Source: Agrobacterium vitis (GTDB lineage: Bacteria; Pseudomonadota; Alphaproteobacteria; Rhizobiales; Rhizobiaceae). Taken from it: a stretch of DNA of 64,000 nt. The stretch covers positions 1,471,001 through 1,535,000 of the forward strand of contig NZ_JACXXJ020000003.1 of the NCBI RefSeq assembly GCF_014926405.1. Direction: 5' to 3'. Each line of letters begins with the position of its first letter. The first letter of the stretch is position 1. This document shows, piece by piece, positions 19,823 through 29,075 of this stretch. Both the position numbers and the translations under genes were made by a program. Below the pieces are notes generated by a model. It saw nothing but the letters and a program-made list of their open reading frames with translations. It was not told the origin of the DNA and made no database searches.

Positions 19823-20470
19823 TTGTCTCACTTGCTGATGATGACTTCGGAACAGATGCGCCGGATTGAGCCTTATTTCCCGTTGTCGCACGGGGTGCCG
19901 CGAGTAGCGATCGACGGGTTTTGAGCGGCACCCTGTTCGTGATCCGCAATGGCCTTCGATGGGGGGATGCCCCTGCAGACTATGGCCCGCACAAAACCAT
20001 CTACAATCGCTTCATCCGGTGGATCCGGCCTGGTGTGTTCAATCGCATCCTTGCATAACTGGCAGCTCAAGGCGGGGAACCAGACAATCTGATGATCGAT
20101 GCAACCCATCTTAAAGCGAATCGCACCGCTGCCAGTCTGCTTAAAAGGGGCTCTACCCCGATGTATCGGACGCAGCCGTGGCGGACTGATCACCAAGCTG
20201 CAAGTAGTCTGCGGCGGCCATGGCCGCCACGTCTGTTACATCTAAGCGAACGGCAGGCAAACAATCACAAAACCGCTGCAGCCGTAGTCCATGACTTTCC
20301 AAAAAACCCACACCTTGCTCGCCGATAGGGGGCCCAAAGTCATAAGGGATTTTAAGAGCGTCTTCTGGCCATGGAGTGTTATCTTCCAGCTGCTCAGACT
20401 TATCGCTCCGGGGTTTATGGCAGGTGATCGCGCGTGGCGGTCTTTTCCAGTTGACACCCACAATGGCATG
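19823..20470 (+). pseudogene. IS5-family transposase, heavily degraded
   Basis: The text LSHLLMMTSEQMRRIEPYFP opens an IS5-group transposase. After a shift it continues TLFVIRNGLRWGDAP, YGPHKTIYNRFIRW, then a stop, then DNLMIDATHLKANRTAASL, and after more shifts GGLITKLQVVCGGHGRH and LLADRG. At least four frame changes or stops are visible. It lies just upstream of the hybrid kinase operon and could have displaced its original promoter. Confidence 0.75.
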
Positions 20471-20542
20471 CTCTTCACAGGAACGATCATTTCTAATCGC
20501 TTGCTGATCCCTTCCCGCCCACCCTGAAAACGAGAATCACCT

Positions 20543-23500
20543 ATGAAGAAAAGCGCTGCGCCCGATCCGTCACGCCGAAACCTCGGTCTCGATCCCGGCG
20601 TTGCCCTTGGCCTTTTAGGCGCGATAATCTTCTTCCTAATCAGCGGGTTTGTTGCCAATTTCAACCTGCAGGCTTTGCGCGATGGCAATGAGAAGGTTGT
20701 CCAGACGCATGTCGCCATCGTCGCGCTGGACGAGCTGCTTTCTCATCTGCAGGATGCTGAAACCGGACAGCGGGGTTTCCTGCTGACCAATAACGAAAGT
20801 TATCTGGCACCCTACAATGCGGCGCTACGAGCAATCCCGACGCAACTCGATAAAATCGCGCAGTTAAGTGGGTCCAATATCGGACAGAGCCCGCGACTGA
20901 CTGCGCTCCGGCAACATGTCGATGGCAAACTTTCCGAACTTAACGAGACGATCGAACTTCGCCGCACGGCAGGGCTGGAGGCGGCACTTGCCGTCGTCAA
21001 CTCCGACCGCGGGAAGCTCGAGATGGATGCTATCCGCGCTCAAATCTCCGCCTTGGCGCAGGGACAAACAGAGGTTCGGGTGCAGCGGCTCGCCGAAATG
21101 AACGCTGCACAGCAGAGAGCACTTCTCAGTACGCTTCTAGCGGGGCTGCTCGGCATCGGACTAACAGTGGCGATTGGCTTGTTGATGCGCAGGGCCACTA
21201 TGGCTCGGAGACGAGAAGAATGGCTTCAGTCCGGAGAAGTCGGCTTGTCCGGCGCTTTGTTGGGCGATCAACCGATGGAACAGCTCGGCAATAGCATCCT
21301 CGACTTCCTGACGCGCTATGTCGGCGCTGTCGCGGGAGCCGTATTCACCGGCGCCGGCGATCACTATCAGCGCGCTGCCGTCTACGGCATTCCGGATGAC
21401 GCTAGCGTCCCGATGCGGTTCAAAGCCAGAGAAGGTCTTTTGGGGCAAGCTGCTGCTGAAGGTAGAGCAATGATGGTGGGCGAGGTGCCAGATGGCTATC
21501 TCGCCTTCGGCTCCGCTCTTGGACGGGATAAGCCGAAGCATCTGGTCATCCTGCCGGGACGCGTCGACGGCACTGTCAATTCCGTCATCGAGCTGGGCTT
21601 TCTGCGTCCGATCGACGAACGCATCGTCACGCTCCTGGAACGCGCTTCGGAAGCCGTCGCCATCGCCGTGCGGTCCGGAATTTATCGCAGTGAGCTTCAG
21701 AATCTGCTCGAAGAAACGCAACGTCAGTCGGAGGAGCTGCAGACCCAGAGCGAGGAGCTGCGCGTATCGAATGAAGAGCTGGAGGAGCAGGGCCGGGCGC
21801 TGAAGGAGTCGCAGGCGCGCCTTGAACAGCAACAGGTTGAACTTGAGCAGACAAATTCACAGCTCGAAGAGCAAGCCCAAGCGCTGGAGGTTCATAAGGA
21901 TGATCTTGAACGGTCAAACGCTTCTGTTCAGCTCAAGGCGCGGGAGCTTGAGCAAGCAAGCCGATACAAGTCTGACTTCCTCGCCAACATGTCGCACGAA
22001 CTGCGCACGCCGCTCAATTCCTCGCTGATCCTTGCGAAGCTGCTCGCCGACAACCCGAACGAAAATCTCACCGCCGAGCAGGTCAAGTTCGCACAGACGA
22101 TCCAGTCTTCAGGCAACGATCTTCTGAACCTGATCAACGATATTCTCGATCTGTCCAAGATCGAAGCTGGCCATGTCGACATACGGCCCGAAGTGGTAAC
22201 GGTCGAGCAACTGGCCGGCAACCTGCGGCAAGTCTTTCAACCCTTGGCAGCCGACAAGAAGCTTGATTTTTCGGTCGAGATTGGCCCCGATTGCCCCGCG
22301 ACCATCGAGACCGATCAGCAGCGCCTCGAACAGGTGCTGAAGAACCTCCTTTCCAACGCCATCAAATTCACGGAAGCCGGCCGGGTAAGACTGTCGATCC
22401 GATCGGTCTCCGACGGTCAGGTTGCCTTCTCCGTGTCAGACACTGGCATTGGCATCGCCAAGGAGCAGCAGCGAAGCGTTTTCGAGGCGTTCCACCAGGC
22501 TGACGGCACGATCAGTCGAAAGTATGGGGGCACCGGTCTGGGACTGTCGATTTCCCGTGAGCTCGTGCGCCTCCTGGGCGGCTCTCTCGGACTGGAAAGC
22601 CAGCCGGGCGAGGGCAGTACCTTCACGCTCGCCATTCCGCCAGCCTACGATCCAGCCAAAGTCGCACCGCGCGACGCGCCCCCAAGCGCTGCCGTTGAGT
22701 CGGAGCGGCCGTCGTCGGAACTGGCCCGACCGGTAACCCCAAGACCAGCGTCGAAGGTCGAGGATGATCGTGATACATTGACCGACGCGAAACGCGTGCT
22801 TTTGGTCATCGAAGACGACGCATCATTTGCTGGCATCGTCCGTGATCTGTCTCGTGAGATGGGATTCCGCTCTCTGGTCGCTGGAACGGCCGAGGAAGCC
22901 TTGAACCTCGCCAAGGAATATATGCCGAGCGCGATCATCCTCGATGTCGGTCTACCGGATCAGTCCGGGCTTGCCGTCCTCGACCGGCTCAAGCACGATG
23001 TGCAGACGCGCCATATCCCAATTCACATTGTCTCGGGCAGCGATCATGCGGAGACCGCTCTGTCGCTTGGCGCAGTCGGATACGCCGTCAAGCCCGTCAT
23101 GCGCGAGCAACTGGTCGAAGTGCTGGAGAAGCTCGAGTTCAAGCTGTCCCAGGGCGTACATCGGATCCTCATCGTCGAGGACGACCCGGTGCAGCGCGAT
23201 GCCGTTGCAAGGTTGCTGAGTTCTGGCGATGTCGAGACTGTCACCGCCAGCACCGCCGCCGAATGCCTGGAACTGCTCAAGCAGCAGACCTTCGACTGCA
23301 TGGTGCTGGATCTATCCTTGCCGGACGCCTCCGGCTATTCCCTGCTTGAAACGCTGAGCCGCGAGAGCGCCTACGCGTTTCCACCCGTTATCGTCTACAC
23401 TGGACGCGACCTTTCGGCCGACGACGAACAACGTCTTCGCCGCTATTCAAAATCGATCATCATCAAGGGAGCAAAGTCGCCCGAGCGCCTGCTCGACGAG

Positions 23501-23977
23501 GTGAGCCTGTTCCTTCACAAGGTGATTTCCGAACTGCCGGACGAACAGCAGAAAATGATCCGCAAGGCCCAGAACAGGGATTCGCTTCTTGAAGGCCGCC
23601 GCGTTCTCGTCGTGGAAGATGACGTCCGCAATGTCTATGCCCTCACCAACATCCTTGAGCCCCGCGGTGTTGTCATTCAGATTGCGCGTAACGGCCAAGA
23701 GGCACTTGATGCTCTCCAGACCGCATCGTCGGCGGCAAGCGCGGCGATCGATCTTGTGCTCATGGACGTCATGATGCCCGTCATGGACGGCCTCACCGCC
23801 ACGCGAGAGATTCGTAAAAATCCGGCATGGAAGAAGCTGCCAATCATCACGCTGACTGCCAAGGCCATGCCCGATGATCAACAGCGTTGCATCGATGCCG
23901 GCGCCAACGACTATATGGCAAAACCATTGGATGTCGAAAAACTATTGTCGCTCGTCCGTGTGTGGATGCCGAAATGA
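20543..23977 (+). CDS. CHASE3-GAF hybrid histidine kinase with three receiver domains
   Basis: 1144 residues. Transmembrane helix about 23-45, periplasmic CHASE3 domain (DAETGQRGFLLTNN) to about 190, second helix about 195-215, GAF domain about 235-380, and a long coiled coil (repeated EELQTQSEELRVSNEELEEQ) about 390-470. HisKA follows with His485 in SHELRTPLN, then HATPase (NLLSNAIKF, DTGIGI, GTGLGLS). Three receivers have Asp801, Asp923 and Asp1075; the second is atypical after its Asp (the end reads IIIKGAKSP). It phosphorelays from the kinase core. It overlaps the CheR gene by ATGA, so the four genes 20543-26445 form one operon. Chemotaxis-like CheR and CheB without CheA suggest modification or regulation of a non-chemotaxis receptor, perhaps this kinase's own coiled coil. 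Confidence 0.92.
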   Translation: MKKSAAPDPSRRNLGLDPGVALGLLGAIIFFLISGFVANFNLQALRDGNEKVVQTHVAIVALDELLSHLQDAETGQRGFLLTNNESYLAPYNAALRAIPTQLDKIAQLSGSNIGQSPRLTALRQHVDGKLSELNETIELRRTAGLEAALAVVNSDRGKLEMDAIRAQISALAQGQTEVRVQRLAEMNAAQQRALLSTLLAGLLGIGLTVAIGLLMRRATMARRREEWLQSGEVGLSGALLGDQPMEQLGNSILDFLTRYVGAVAGAVFTGAGDHYQRAAVYGIPDDASVPMRFKAREGLLGQAAAEGRAMMVGEVPDGYLAFGSALGRDKPKHLVILPGRVDGTVNSVIELGFLRPIDERIVTLLERASEAVAIAVRSGIYRSELQNLLEETQRQSEELQTQSEELRVSNEELEEQGRALKESQARLEQQQVELEQTNSQLEEQAQALEVHKDDLERSNASVQLKARELEQASRYKSDFLANMSHELRTPLNSSLILAKLLADNPNENLTAEQVKFAQTIQSSGNDLLNLINDILDLSKIEAGHVDIRPEVVTVEQLAGNLRQVFQPLAADKKLDFSVEIGPDCPATIETDQQRLEQVLKNLLSNAIKFTEAGRVRLSIRSVSDGQVAFSVSDTGIGIAKEQQRSVFEAFHQADGTISRKYGGTGLGLSISRELVRLLGGSLGLESQPGEGSTFTLAIPPAYDPAKVAPRDAPPSAAVESERPSSELARPVTPRPASKVEDDRDTLTDAKRVLLVIEDDASFAGIVRDLSREMGFRSLVAGTAEEALNLAKEYMPSAIILDVGLPDQSGLAVLDRLKHDVQTRHIPIHIVSGSDHAETALSLGAVGYAVKPVMREQLVEVLEKLEFKLSQGVHRILIVEDDPVQRDAVARLLSSGDVETVTASTAAECLELLKQQTFDCMVLDLSLPDASGYSLLETLSRESAYAFPPVIVYTGRDLSADDEQRLRRYSKSIIIKGAKSPERLLDEVSLFLHKVISELPDEQQKMIRKAQNRDSLLEGRRVLVVEDDVRNVYALTNILEPRGVVIQIARNGQEALDALQTASSAASAAIDLVLMDVMMPVMDGLTATREIRKNPAWKKLPIITLTAKAMPDDQQRCIDAGANDYMAKPLDVEKLLSLVRVWMPK

Positions 23978-24813
23978 GCGAGACGCCCGCGCCGGAAAAG
24001 ATCGAAGACATCGAGATCCGCCTCCTGCTGGAGGCCTTGTTCCTCAAATACCACTACGACTTCCGCAACTACGCGATGGCCTCGATAAAGCGACGCCTCA
24101 AGCAGGCTCGCCAACAGCTTGGGTTCGAGACCTTTTCGGCAATGCAGGAAAGTCTGCTCCACGATCCCGGTAGGTTGCCGAAGCTCCTACGGTATCTTAC
24201 CGTCCAGGTCAGCGAGATGTTTCGCGATCCGAGCTATTTCAAGGCGATCCGGGAGAAGGTGGTGCCGCATCTGCGAACCTATCCTTCGCTCAAGGTTTGG
24301 GTTGCCGGATGCAGCGAAGGTGAGGAGTTGTACTCGCTGGTTATCCTGTTTCGCGAGGAGGGCCTGGAAGACCGCACGCTGTTTTACGCAACCGATATCA
24401 ATCAGGAGGCACTGCAGTCGGCCGAGGCAGGTATCTATGCTTTGGAGCGGGTTCAACTTTTTACCGAGAACCACCGAAAGTCCGGGGGGAAATCCTCTCT
24501 GTCCGATTACTACCAAGCCGCCTATGGCAGCGTGGTCTTCGACAGCACCCTGCGCCGCAACGTCCTGTTTTCGGATCACAGCCTCGTCACCGATGCTGTG
24601 TTTGCCGAGATGCAGCTGATCTCCTGCCGGAATGTCATGATCTACTTCGATCGTCCCTTGCAGGACCGAGCGCTTGGACTGTTCAAGGATTCTCTCGCTC
24701 GCAAGGGTTTCCTCGGCCTTGGCTCCAAGGAGAGTCTCCGCTTTTCGAACCAAGGTGGTTCTTTCTCGGACTTTGTGCGAGAGGAGAAAATCTATCAGAG
24801 GCGGGGTGAATGA
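23974..24813 (+). CDS. cheR: CheR-type protein methyltransferase
   Basis: 279 residues starting at the ATG at 23974, which overlaps the kinase stop (ATGA). N-terminal helical domain (LLLEALFLKYHYDFRNYAMASIKRR cut by eye at about residues 15-40), then the S-adenosylmethionine-binding core VWVAGCSEGEELYSL, DINQEAL, and NVLFSDHSL..LISCRNVMIYF. The glycine-rich motif reads GCSEGEELYS where chemotaxis CheR usually has GCSTGEEPYS. CheR methylates glutamates on receptor coiled coils. Here the operon has no receptor, so the kinase coiled coil is a candidate substrate (inference). It is translationally coupled to the CheB gene by a second ATGA overlap. Confidence 0.92.
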   Translation: MSETPAPEKIEDIEIRLLLEALFLKYHYDFRNYAMASIKRRLKQARQQLGFETFSAMQESLLHDPGRLPKLLRYLTVQVSEMFRDPSYFKAIREKVVPHLRTYPSLKVWVAGCSEGEELYSLVILFREEGLEDRTLFYATDINQEALQSAEAGIYALERVQLFTENHRKSGGKSSLSDYYQAAYGSVVFDSTLRRNVLFSDHSLVTDAVFAEMQLISCRNVMIYFDRPLQDRALGLFKDSLARKGFLGLGSKESLRFSNQGGSFSDFVREEKIYQRRGE

Positions 24814-25376
24814 TGTCGGTAAATCCCGAAGCGATCGTAATCGGTGCGTCAGCCGGCGCTCTTGAGGCACTATCGGCGATTTTGCCGGTTCTGCCGCGAG
24901 ACTTCCGATTACCGATCATTGTTGTCGTGCACGTTCCGCCGGACAAACGTAGCGTCATGGCCGAGCTTTTCCAGGCGAAGTGCCAACTTTCGGCGCGTGA
25001 GGCCGAGGACAAGGAGCCGCTCGCCGGCGGGACGATCTATTTCGCGCCGCCGGACTATCATCTACTGCTTGAAGCCGATAGGAGCCTTGCACTGTCTAGC
25101 GACGAGCCCGTCCTCTTCTCCCGCCCCTCGATCGACGTTCTATTTGAGAGCGCCGCGGACGCTTACGGGCCGGCCTTGATCGCAATCGTGCTCACGGGCG
25201 CCAACAGCGATGGCGCCAAGGGGTTGCAGGCTGTAGTAGACGCAGGGGGAGCGGCGCTTGTCCAGGATCCAGCGGATGCGTTCGCGTCCGCAATGCCCGA
25301 AGCTGCCATTCAATTGTGTCCGAGTGCCCGTGTCTTGTCGCTCGACGCGATCGCAGAATATTTAAGAGAGGTTTAA
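24810..25376 (+). CDS. cheB: CheB-type methylesterase without receiver domain
   Basis: 188 residues, only the catalytic domain. Visible catalytic blocks: IGASAGALEAL with the nucleophile serine, VVHVPPDKRSVM with the histidine, and LTGANSDGAKGL with the aspartate. PLAGGTIYFAPPDYHLLLE is the conserved middle strand. Lack of the N-terminal receiver means activity cannot be controlled by phosphorylation of this chain. It overlaps cheR by ATGA and lies 7 bp before the REC-kinase gene. It would remove methyl groups, or deamidate, the same target as the neighbouring CheR. Confidence 0.92.
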   Translation: MMSVNPEAIVIGASAGALEALSAILPVLPRDFRLPIIVVVHVPPDKRSVMAELFQAKCQLSAREAEDKEPLAGGTIYFAPPDYHLLLEADRSLALSSDEPVLFSRPSIDVLFESAADAYGPALIAIVLTGANSDGAKGLQAVVDAGGAALVQDPADAFASAMPEAAIQLCPSARVLSLDAIAEYLREV

Positions 25377-25383
25377 GACGAAT

Positions 25384-26445
25384 ATGGAGCCTGTGCCGTT
25401 TCTACTGGTCGATGACCTTGAGGAAAACCTCCTGTCACTGGAAGCGCTGCTTCGTCGCAATGATCTTCTTATTCTCAAGGCAAAATCGGGCGATCAGGCT
25501 TTGGAAATTCTGCTGCACAACGACGTCGCTCTGGCGCTCGTCGACGTGCAGATGCCGGGTCTCAATGGGTTCGAGCTTGCGGAGTTGATGCGCGGCAATG
25601 AGCGAACCCGACGCATCCCGATCATCTTCGTCACCGCAGGCACCACCGACGCGCATCGCCGCTTTCGCGGTTACGAGGCAGGTGCCGTCGATTTCATTCA
25701 GAAACCGATCGAACCGGATATTCTGCGCAGCAAGGTTGACGTTTTTTTTGAGCTCTATCGCCAGCGGCAACAGCTTGCAGCGCAACGCGACGAACTCGTA
25801 AAACATGCCCAAGCGCTGAAAGATGCCGCCGGCCACAAGGATATCCTGCTCCGCGAGATCAACCACCGCATCAAAAATCTCTTCAGCCTGGCTGCCGGGC
25901 TGATATCGCTGAGTGCCCGGCCTGCCACCAGTGTTGCCGAGCTTGAAACCGATCTTCGGTCTCGTATGCATGCGCTGGCACGAGCCCATGAACTGACATT
26001 ACCCGACTTTGAGACAGGCAACGATGGTGGCCAGATCGCGACCACGGTCACCGCACTGCTGAAAGCGATCGTGGCGCCGCATGATCACGCAGAGGGTTCT
26101 CGCATAACGATCACCGGTTCGGACGCGCCATTGACAGGCACCGCCCTCACATCGCTTGCACTACTTTTGCACGAACTGACCACCAATGCCGCCAAGTACG
26201 GTGCACTATCGACATCCGAGGGACGCCTGACCATCGATGTTACTGCGGCCGAAGAACTTCTGCATTTGAGGTGGGACGAGAGAGGCTCTCCGCCACCGCC
26301 CGAAGTATCGACAAGGGCAGGCTTCGGAACGACCTTGGAAAAAGCTGCCTTGCAAGGATTGAACGGCGCGATCTCCAGGGATTGGACGAGTGAAGGCCTA
26401 TCGCTGACGCTCGAAATTCCGTTGGAAAGTTTGGTCAAGACCTGA
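25384..26445 (+). CDS. response regulator fused to an HWE-type histidine kinase
   Basis: 353 residues. An N-terminal receiver (VDDLEENLLSLEALLRR; phosphorylation site Asp54 in VDVQMPG; conserved Lys in FIQKPIEP) is followed by a coiled linker and an HWE/HisKA2 kinase with LREINHRIKNLFSLAAGLIS (His161) and N-box HELTTNAAKYGALS. Such REC-HWE kinases in alphaproteobacteria often act on PhyR-type general stress regulators; whether this one does is unknown. As last gene of the operon, it could receive phosphate from the hybrid kinase on Asp54. Confidence 0.92.
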   Translation: MEPVPFLLVDDLEENLLSLEALLRRNDLLILKAKSGDQALEILLHNDVALALVDVQMPGLNGFELAELMRGNERTRRIPIIFVTAGTTDAHRRFRGYEAGAVDFIQKPIEPDILRSKVDVFFELYRQRQQLAAQRDELVKHAQALKDAAGHKDILLREINHRIKNLFSLAAGLISLSARPATSVAELETDLRSRMHALARAHELTLPDFETGNDGGQIATTVTALLKAIVAPHDHAEGSRITITGSDAPLTGTALTSLALLLHELTTNAAKYGALSTSEGRLTIDVTAAEELLHLRWDERGSPPPPEVSTRAGFGTTLEKAALQGLNGAISRDWTSEGLSLTLEIPLESLVKT

Positions 26446-26689
26446 CGTCGTGGGAGCCGTGTGCCCTTGGAATGTCAAATTGGAACGCGAACTCATCTGC
26501 CTTATCTCTTGAACGGGAGCCGACCGCGGTGCCTCCCATGGTCGCCGAGTTTAGATTCTGGGTGGACATCTCTGCAGCCAGCCTGCCGCCAGTATGAACC
26601 ATCTGTACTGCCCCTCCATTCGATCTCTCATGCTTCGCTATCTCAGTGGGCCGACAGACAGCGCCATCGCCCCCCTGTATTCAATTAGC
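26446..26689. other. intergenic, no gene seen
   Basis: About 240 bp between the signalling operon and an FG-GAP pseudogene. No convincing frame, hairpin or repeat noted. Confidence 0.4.
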
Positions 26690-27200
26690 GTGATGTCGGA
26701 GTGATTTCCTGCTGTGGCGGCAGGCTAGATCTGCAGCCTTCGACATCGGTAAGCAGCAGTCGTGCCTGCGTGCCCCAGCCGCCGATAAGAATATCTTGCT
26801 TGCCGTCGCCGTCAAGGTCACCGTGCCAGCGCTCCAGCTTCGCCAGACGGTAATCCCCGGAACCACGTCGGCCGACACGTCGATAAACTTGCCCGTTCCA
26901 TCATTCTGCCACGCCCGAGGCTGCAGAGGAACAAATTTAGGGACCTGGATCGCGCCAACGAGAAGATCCGGTGCGCCATCATCGTTCCGATCGAGAATAG
27001 TTCCTGCCCAGCTTGAAAGTGTGTTCTTCGGCAATCGGGCATTGGTCTCGTCCTGAAGCGCCCGTTGCCATCGTTAATGAAAAGACGTGTCTACGGATCC
27101 TAGTCCCAACCCATGTTATTGCTGGTGATGTTGGAAAAACAGGATGTCCGGGTGACCGCCTTGTTCACGTCCGCGACTTTCACACCGCGTGTTTCCATGC
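26690..27200 (-). pseudogene. FG-GAP/VCBS-repeat protein remnant
   Basis: Minus-strand pieces show repeated calcium-binding-like motifs of integrin-type propellers: INDGNGRFRT, AGTILDRNDDGAPDLLVG, WQNDGTGKFIDVSADVVPG and, in another frame, HGDLDGDGKQDILIGGWGTQA. At least two frame shifts separate them (near 27040 and 26850) and neither start nor secretion signal remains. It is probably the tail of a large extracellular or surface repeat protein. It lies downstream of the ribokinase gene on the same strand, without functional linkage. Confidence 0.65.
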
Positions 27201-27240
27201 GGAGATATATCGACCACTGATTGTCTCGAAAAAAGCGTCG

Positions 27241-28152
27241 TCACTTCCGATCGAGAAGGGCAGCATCAAGCGATGACGCCGCTGGCATTGACGTTTGAGC
27301 GCCATGCTTCAGGCAAGCGAGGGAGCCGGCCGCCGCTGCACGTCGTAGTGCTTGCGGGAATGATTTTCCCTGATCTAGACTGGCTGCCAGGTAGCCGCAG
27401 AAGGTATCGCCGGCGCCGACCGTATCGACGGGCTCTATCGTCAGGCCTTCGGCGGATAGGATCTCGTTCCGGCGAATAGCAACGACCCCAGCCGCTCCAA
27501 GCGTGACGACAATCGTCTGTCCGGAATGCCCATAGAGTGCTTTGAGTGCGGACATGGATGCGGCCCGATCCTCAATCGTTTGTCCGGTCAGCAATCCGAA
27601 CTCGCTCTCATTGGCGACGACGATATCGGCCAGCATTGCGAGCCGTGCCGTCTCGGCCGTGAAGGGGGCGATGTTCAGCATGGTGACGATGCCCTTTTCC
27701 CGGCTTGCCATGAGCGCTGTTTCAGCGCTGTCCGCCGATATTTCCATCTGGAGAAGGAGAATGTCCCCAGACTTCATCGAAGCGACCAATGAGCGCGCCA
27801 TGTCCGGCGTTACCAGCGCGTTGGCGCCCGGCACTACCGTGATCATGTTCTGCCCCGACGCGTCGACGAGGATGATCGCCGTGCCGGTCGCAGCCGGCTG
27901 GGTCTGGACCCCGGAAAGGTCGACCGATGCAGCATTCAATTCGGCAAGTGCTGCGGCCGCGAATACATCGTCGCCGACCGCTCCGACCATCTTGACCGCA
28001 CTGCCGGCAAGTCGGGCTGCAAGCGCCTGATTGGCGCCTTTGCCCCCTGACGTTGTCGCGAATGACTGTCCCGCCACGGTTTCGCCGGGGCCGGGTATGC
28101 GCTCTGTCCTGGCAACCAAATCCATGTTGATGGACCCCAATACGCATATCAT
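27241..28152 (-). CDS. rbsK: ribokinase-like PfkB-family sugar kinase
   Basis: 303 residues. Opening MICVLGSINMDLVARTERIP and TTSGGKGANQALAARL are the first PfkB signature, with the second at EPVDTVGAGDTFCGYLAASL containing the catalytic aspartate. Ribokinases phosphorylate D-ribose at O5 with ATP, but relatives act on other sugars, so the symbol reflects similarity only. An ATG at 28152 follows GGAAGGAAGGAGAG. It is divergent from the GntR regulator gene, sharing its promoter region, and the RpiB-like isomerase lies in the opposite operon. A joint pathway of phosphorylation then isomerisation is plausible. Confidence 0.9.
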   Translation of the reverse strand: MICVLGSINMDLVARTERIPGPGETVAGQSFATTSGGKGANQALAARLAGSAVKMVGAVGDDVFAAAALAELNAASVDLSGVQTQPAATGTAIILVDASGQNMITVVPGANALVTPDMARSLVASMKSGDILLLQMEISADSAETALMASREKGIVTMLNIAPFTAETARLAMLADIVVANESEFGLLTGQTIEDRAASMSALKALYGHSGQTIVVTLGAAGVVAIRRNEILSAEGLTIEPVDTVGAGDTFCGYLAASLDQGKSFPQALRRAAAAGSLACLKHGAQTSMPAASSLDAALLDRK

Positions 28153-28263
28153 CGTCTTCTCTCCTTCCTTCCTCGGTTGCCGCTACGACGCCGACCTTCC
28201 GAGCTTGATTTCGGAGCCACGCCAAGACACCGCTTGACGGAGGCGTTGCTGTGGCTATATGAG

Positions 28264-28281
28264 TGGTCATACCACGGTATG
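28264..28281. promoter_or_regulatory. GntR/FadR-type operator in the divergent promoter region
   Basis: TGGTCATACCA (28264-28274) fits the TNGTNNNACNA pattern bound by FadR-subfamily regulators. A second overlapping symmetry, CATACC-AC-GGTATG, spans 28268-28281. It ends 9 bp before the GntR start codon, so the regulator probably represses itself. The ribokinase promoter on the other strand may also be covered. Confidence 0.6.
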
Positions 28282-28290
28282 GACAATTAA

Positions 28291-29046
28291 ATGACCGACA
28301 GCAAGACTATTCGTCGTGAACCGCAAGAGGCAGGGGCCCACAATCGAGTGGCAGCGTTTCTGCGAGACCAGTTGTTGTCGGGTGAACTGAAGGCGGGGGA
28401 CTGTCTTTTGCCCGAGCGAGAGCTGGCAGCTCACCTGAATGTCAGTCGCCCCGTTCTTCGCGAGGCGTTGCGAGCCTTGTCAATGATTGGTGCCGTCGAG
28501 ATCAGGCACGGGGTCGGCACGATCGTCCGGCGTCCCGATGCCACCGCGCTAGGTGATGTCTTCAGCTTCATGCTCGCCCACGGCTCGAACGTGACTGGCG
28601 ACATCATGGAGGCGAGAAAGGCGATCGAGCATCACGCCGTGCGGCTTGCCTGCCAGCGAGCCACCGAGCAGGATTTCGCCAATGTCACAAATGCACTTCG
28701 ACATATCGTCGCTACGATCGATAATCCGGAAGCTGGCGGCATCGCCGACTTCCAGTTTCACGAGGCGATCGTCAGCGCGTCCCATTCACCGACGCTCGTC
28801 ACGATCTATGCGTCGATTTCCCAGCTGATGATGCGCTCCCACCTGGAGCGCCGCGAGAAGATCATCCGGGTCGAAGGAATAGAAGAGTTCCTGATCGATC
28901 ACCATCGCCTGATCCTGGAGGCGCTTGCGGCCCGCGATCGCGTCCGGGCCGATGATCTGCTCCACCAGCATTTCGAAATCGGCGCCGATTTCCGGCGCCG
29001 TGCCAACCTGCACGACATTTCCATAGGAACCGGCGTTTCGGCCTAG
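28291..29046 (+). CDS. GntR-family (FadR/FCD subfamily) transcriptional regulator
   Basis: 251 residues. N-terminal winged helix (QLLSGELKAGDCLLPERELA, then HLNVSRPVLREALRALSMIG) and a C-terminal FCD domain with the metal- or ligand-binding pattern: D in DIMEARKAIE, H in FHEAIVSASHS and H in HHRLILEAL. FCD regulators usually respond to a sugar acid or related metabolite. An operator-like palindrome overlaps its leader. It lies 29 bp upstream of the isomerase gene and is probably the local repressor of the catabolic operon. Confidence 0.9.
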   Translation: MTDSKTIRREPQEAGAHNRVAAFLRDQLLSGELKAGDCLLPERELAAHLNVSRPVLREALRALSMIGAVEIRHGVGTIVRRPDATALGDVFSFMLAHGSNVTGDIMEARKAIEHHAVRLACQRATEQDFANVTNALRHIVATIDNPEAGGIADFQFHEAIVSASHSPTLVTIYASISQLMMRSHLERREKIIRVEGIEEFLIDHHRLILEALAARDRVRADDLLHQHFEIGADFRRRANLHDISIGTGVSA

Positions 29047-29075
29047 TTTCCATTCAATCAAACGGGAGGATAATC

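Noticed and set aside
21700..21960. repeated GAGGAGCTG-type words as a DNA repeat
   Set aside because: They encode a heptad-like coiled coil (EELQTQSEEL) in the hybrid kinase, so the repetition is at protein level.
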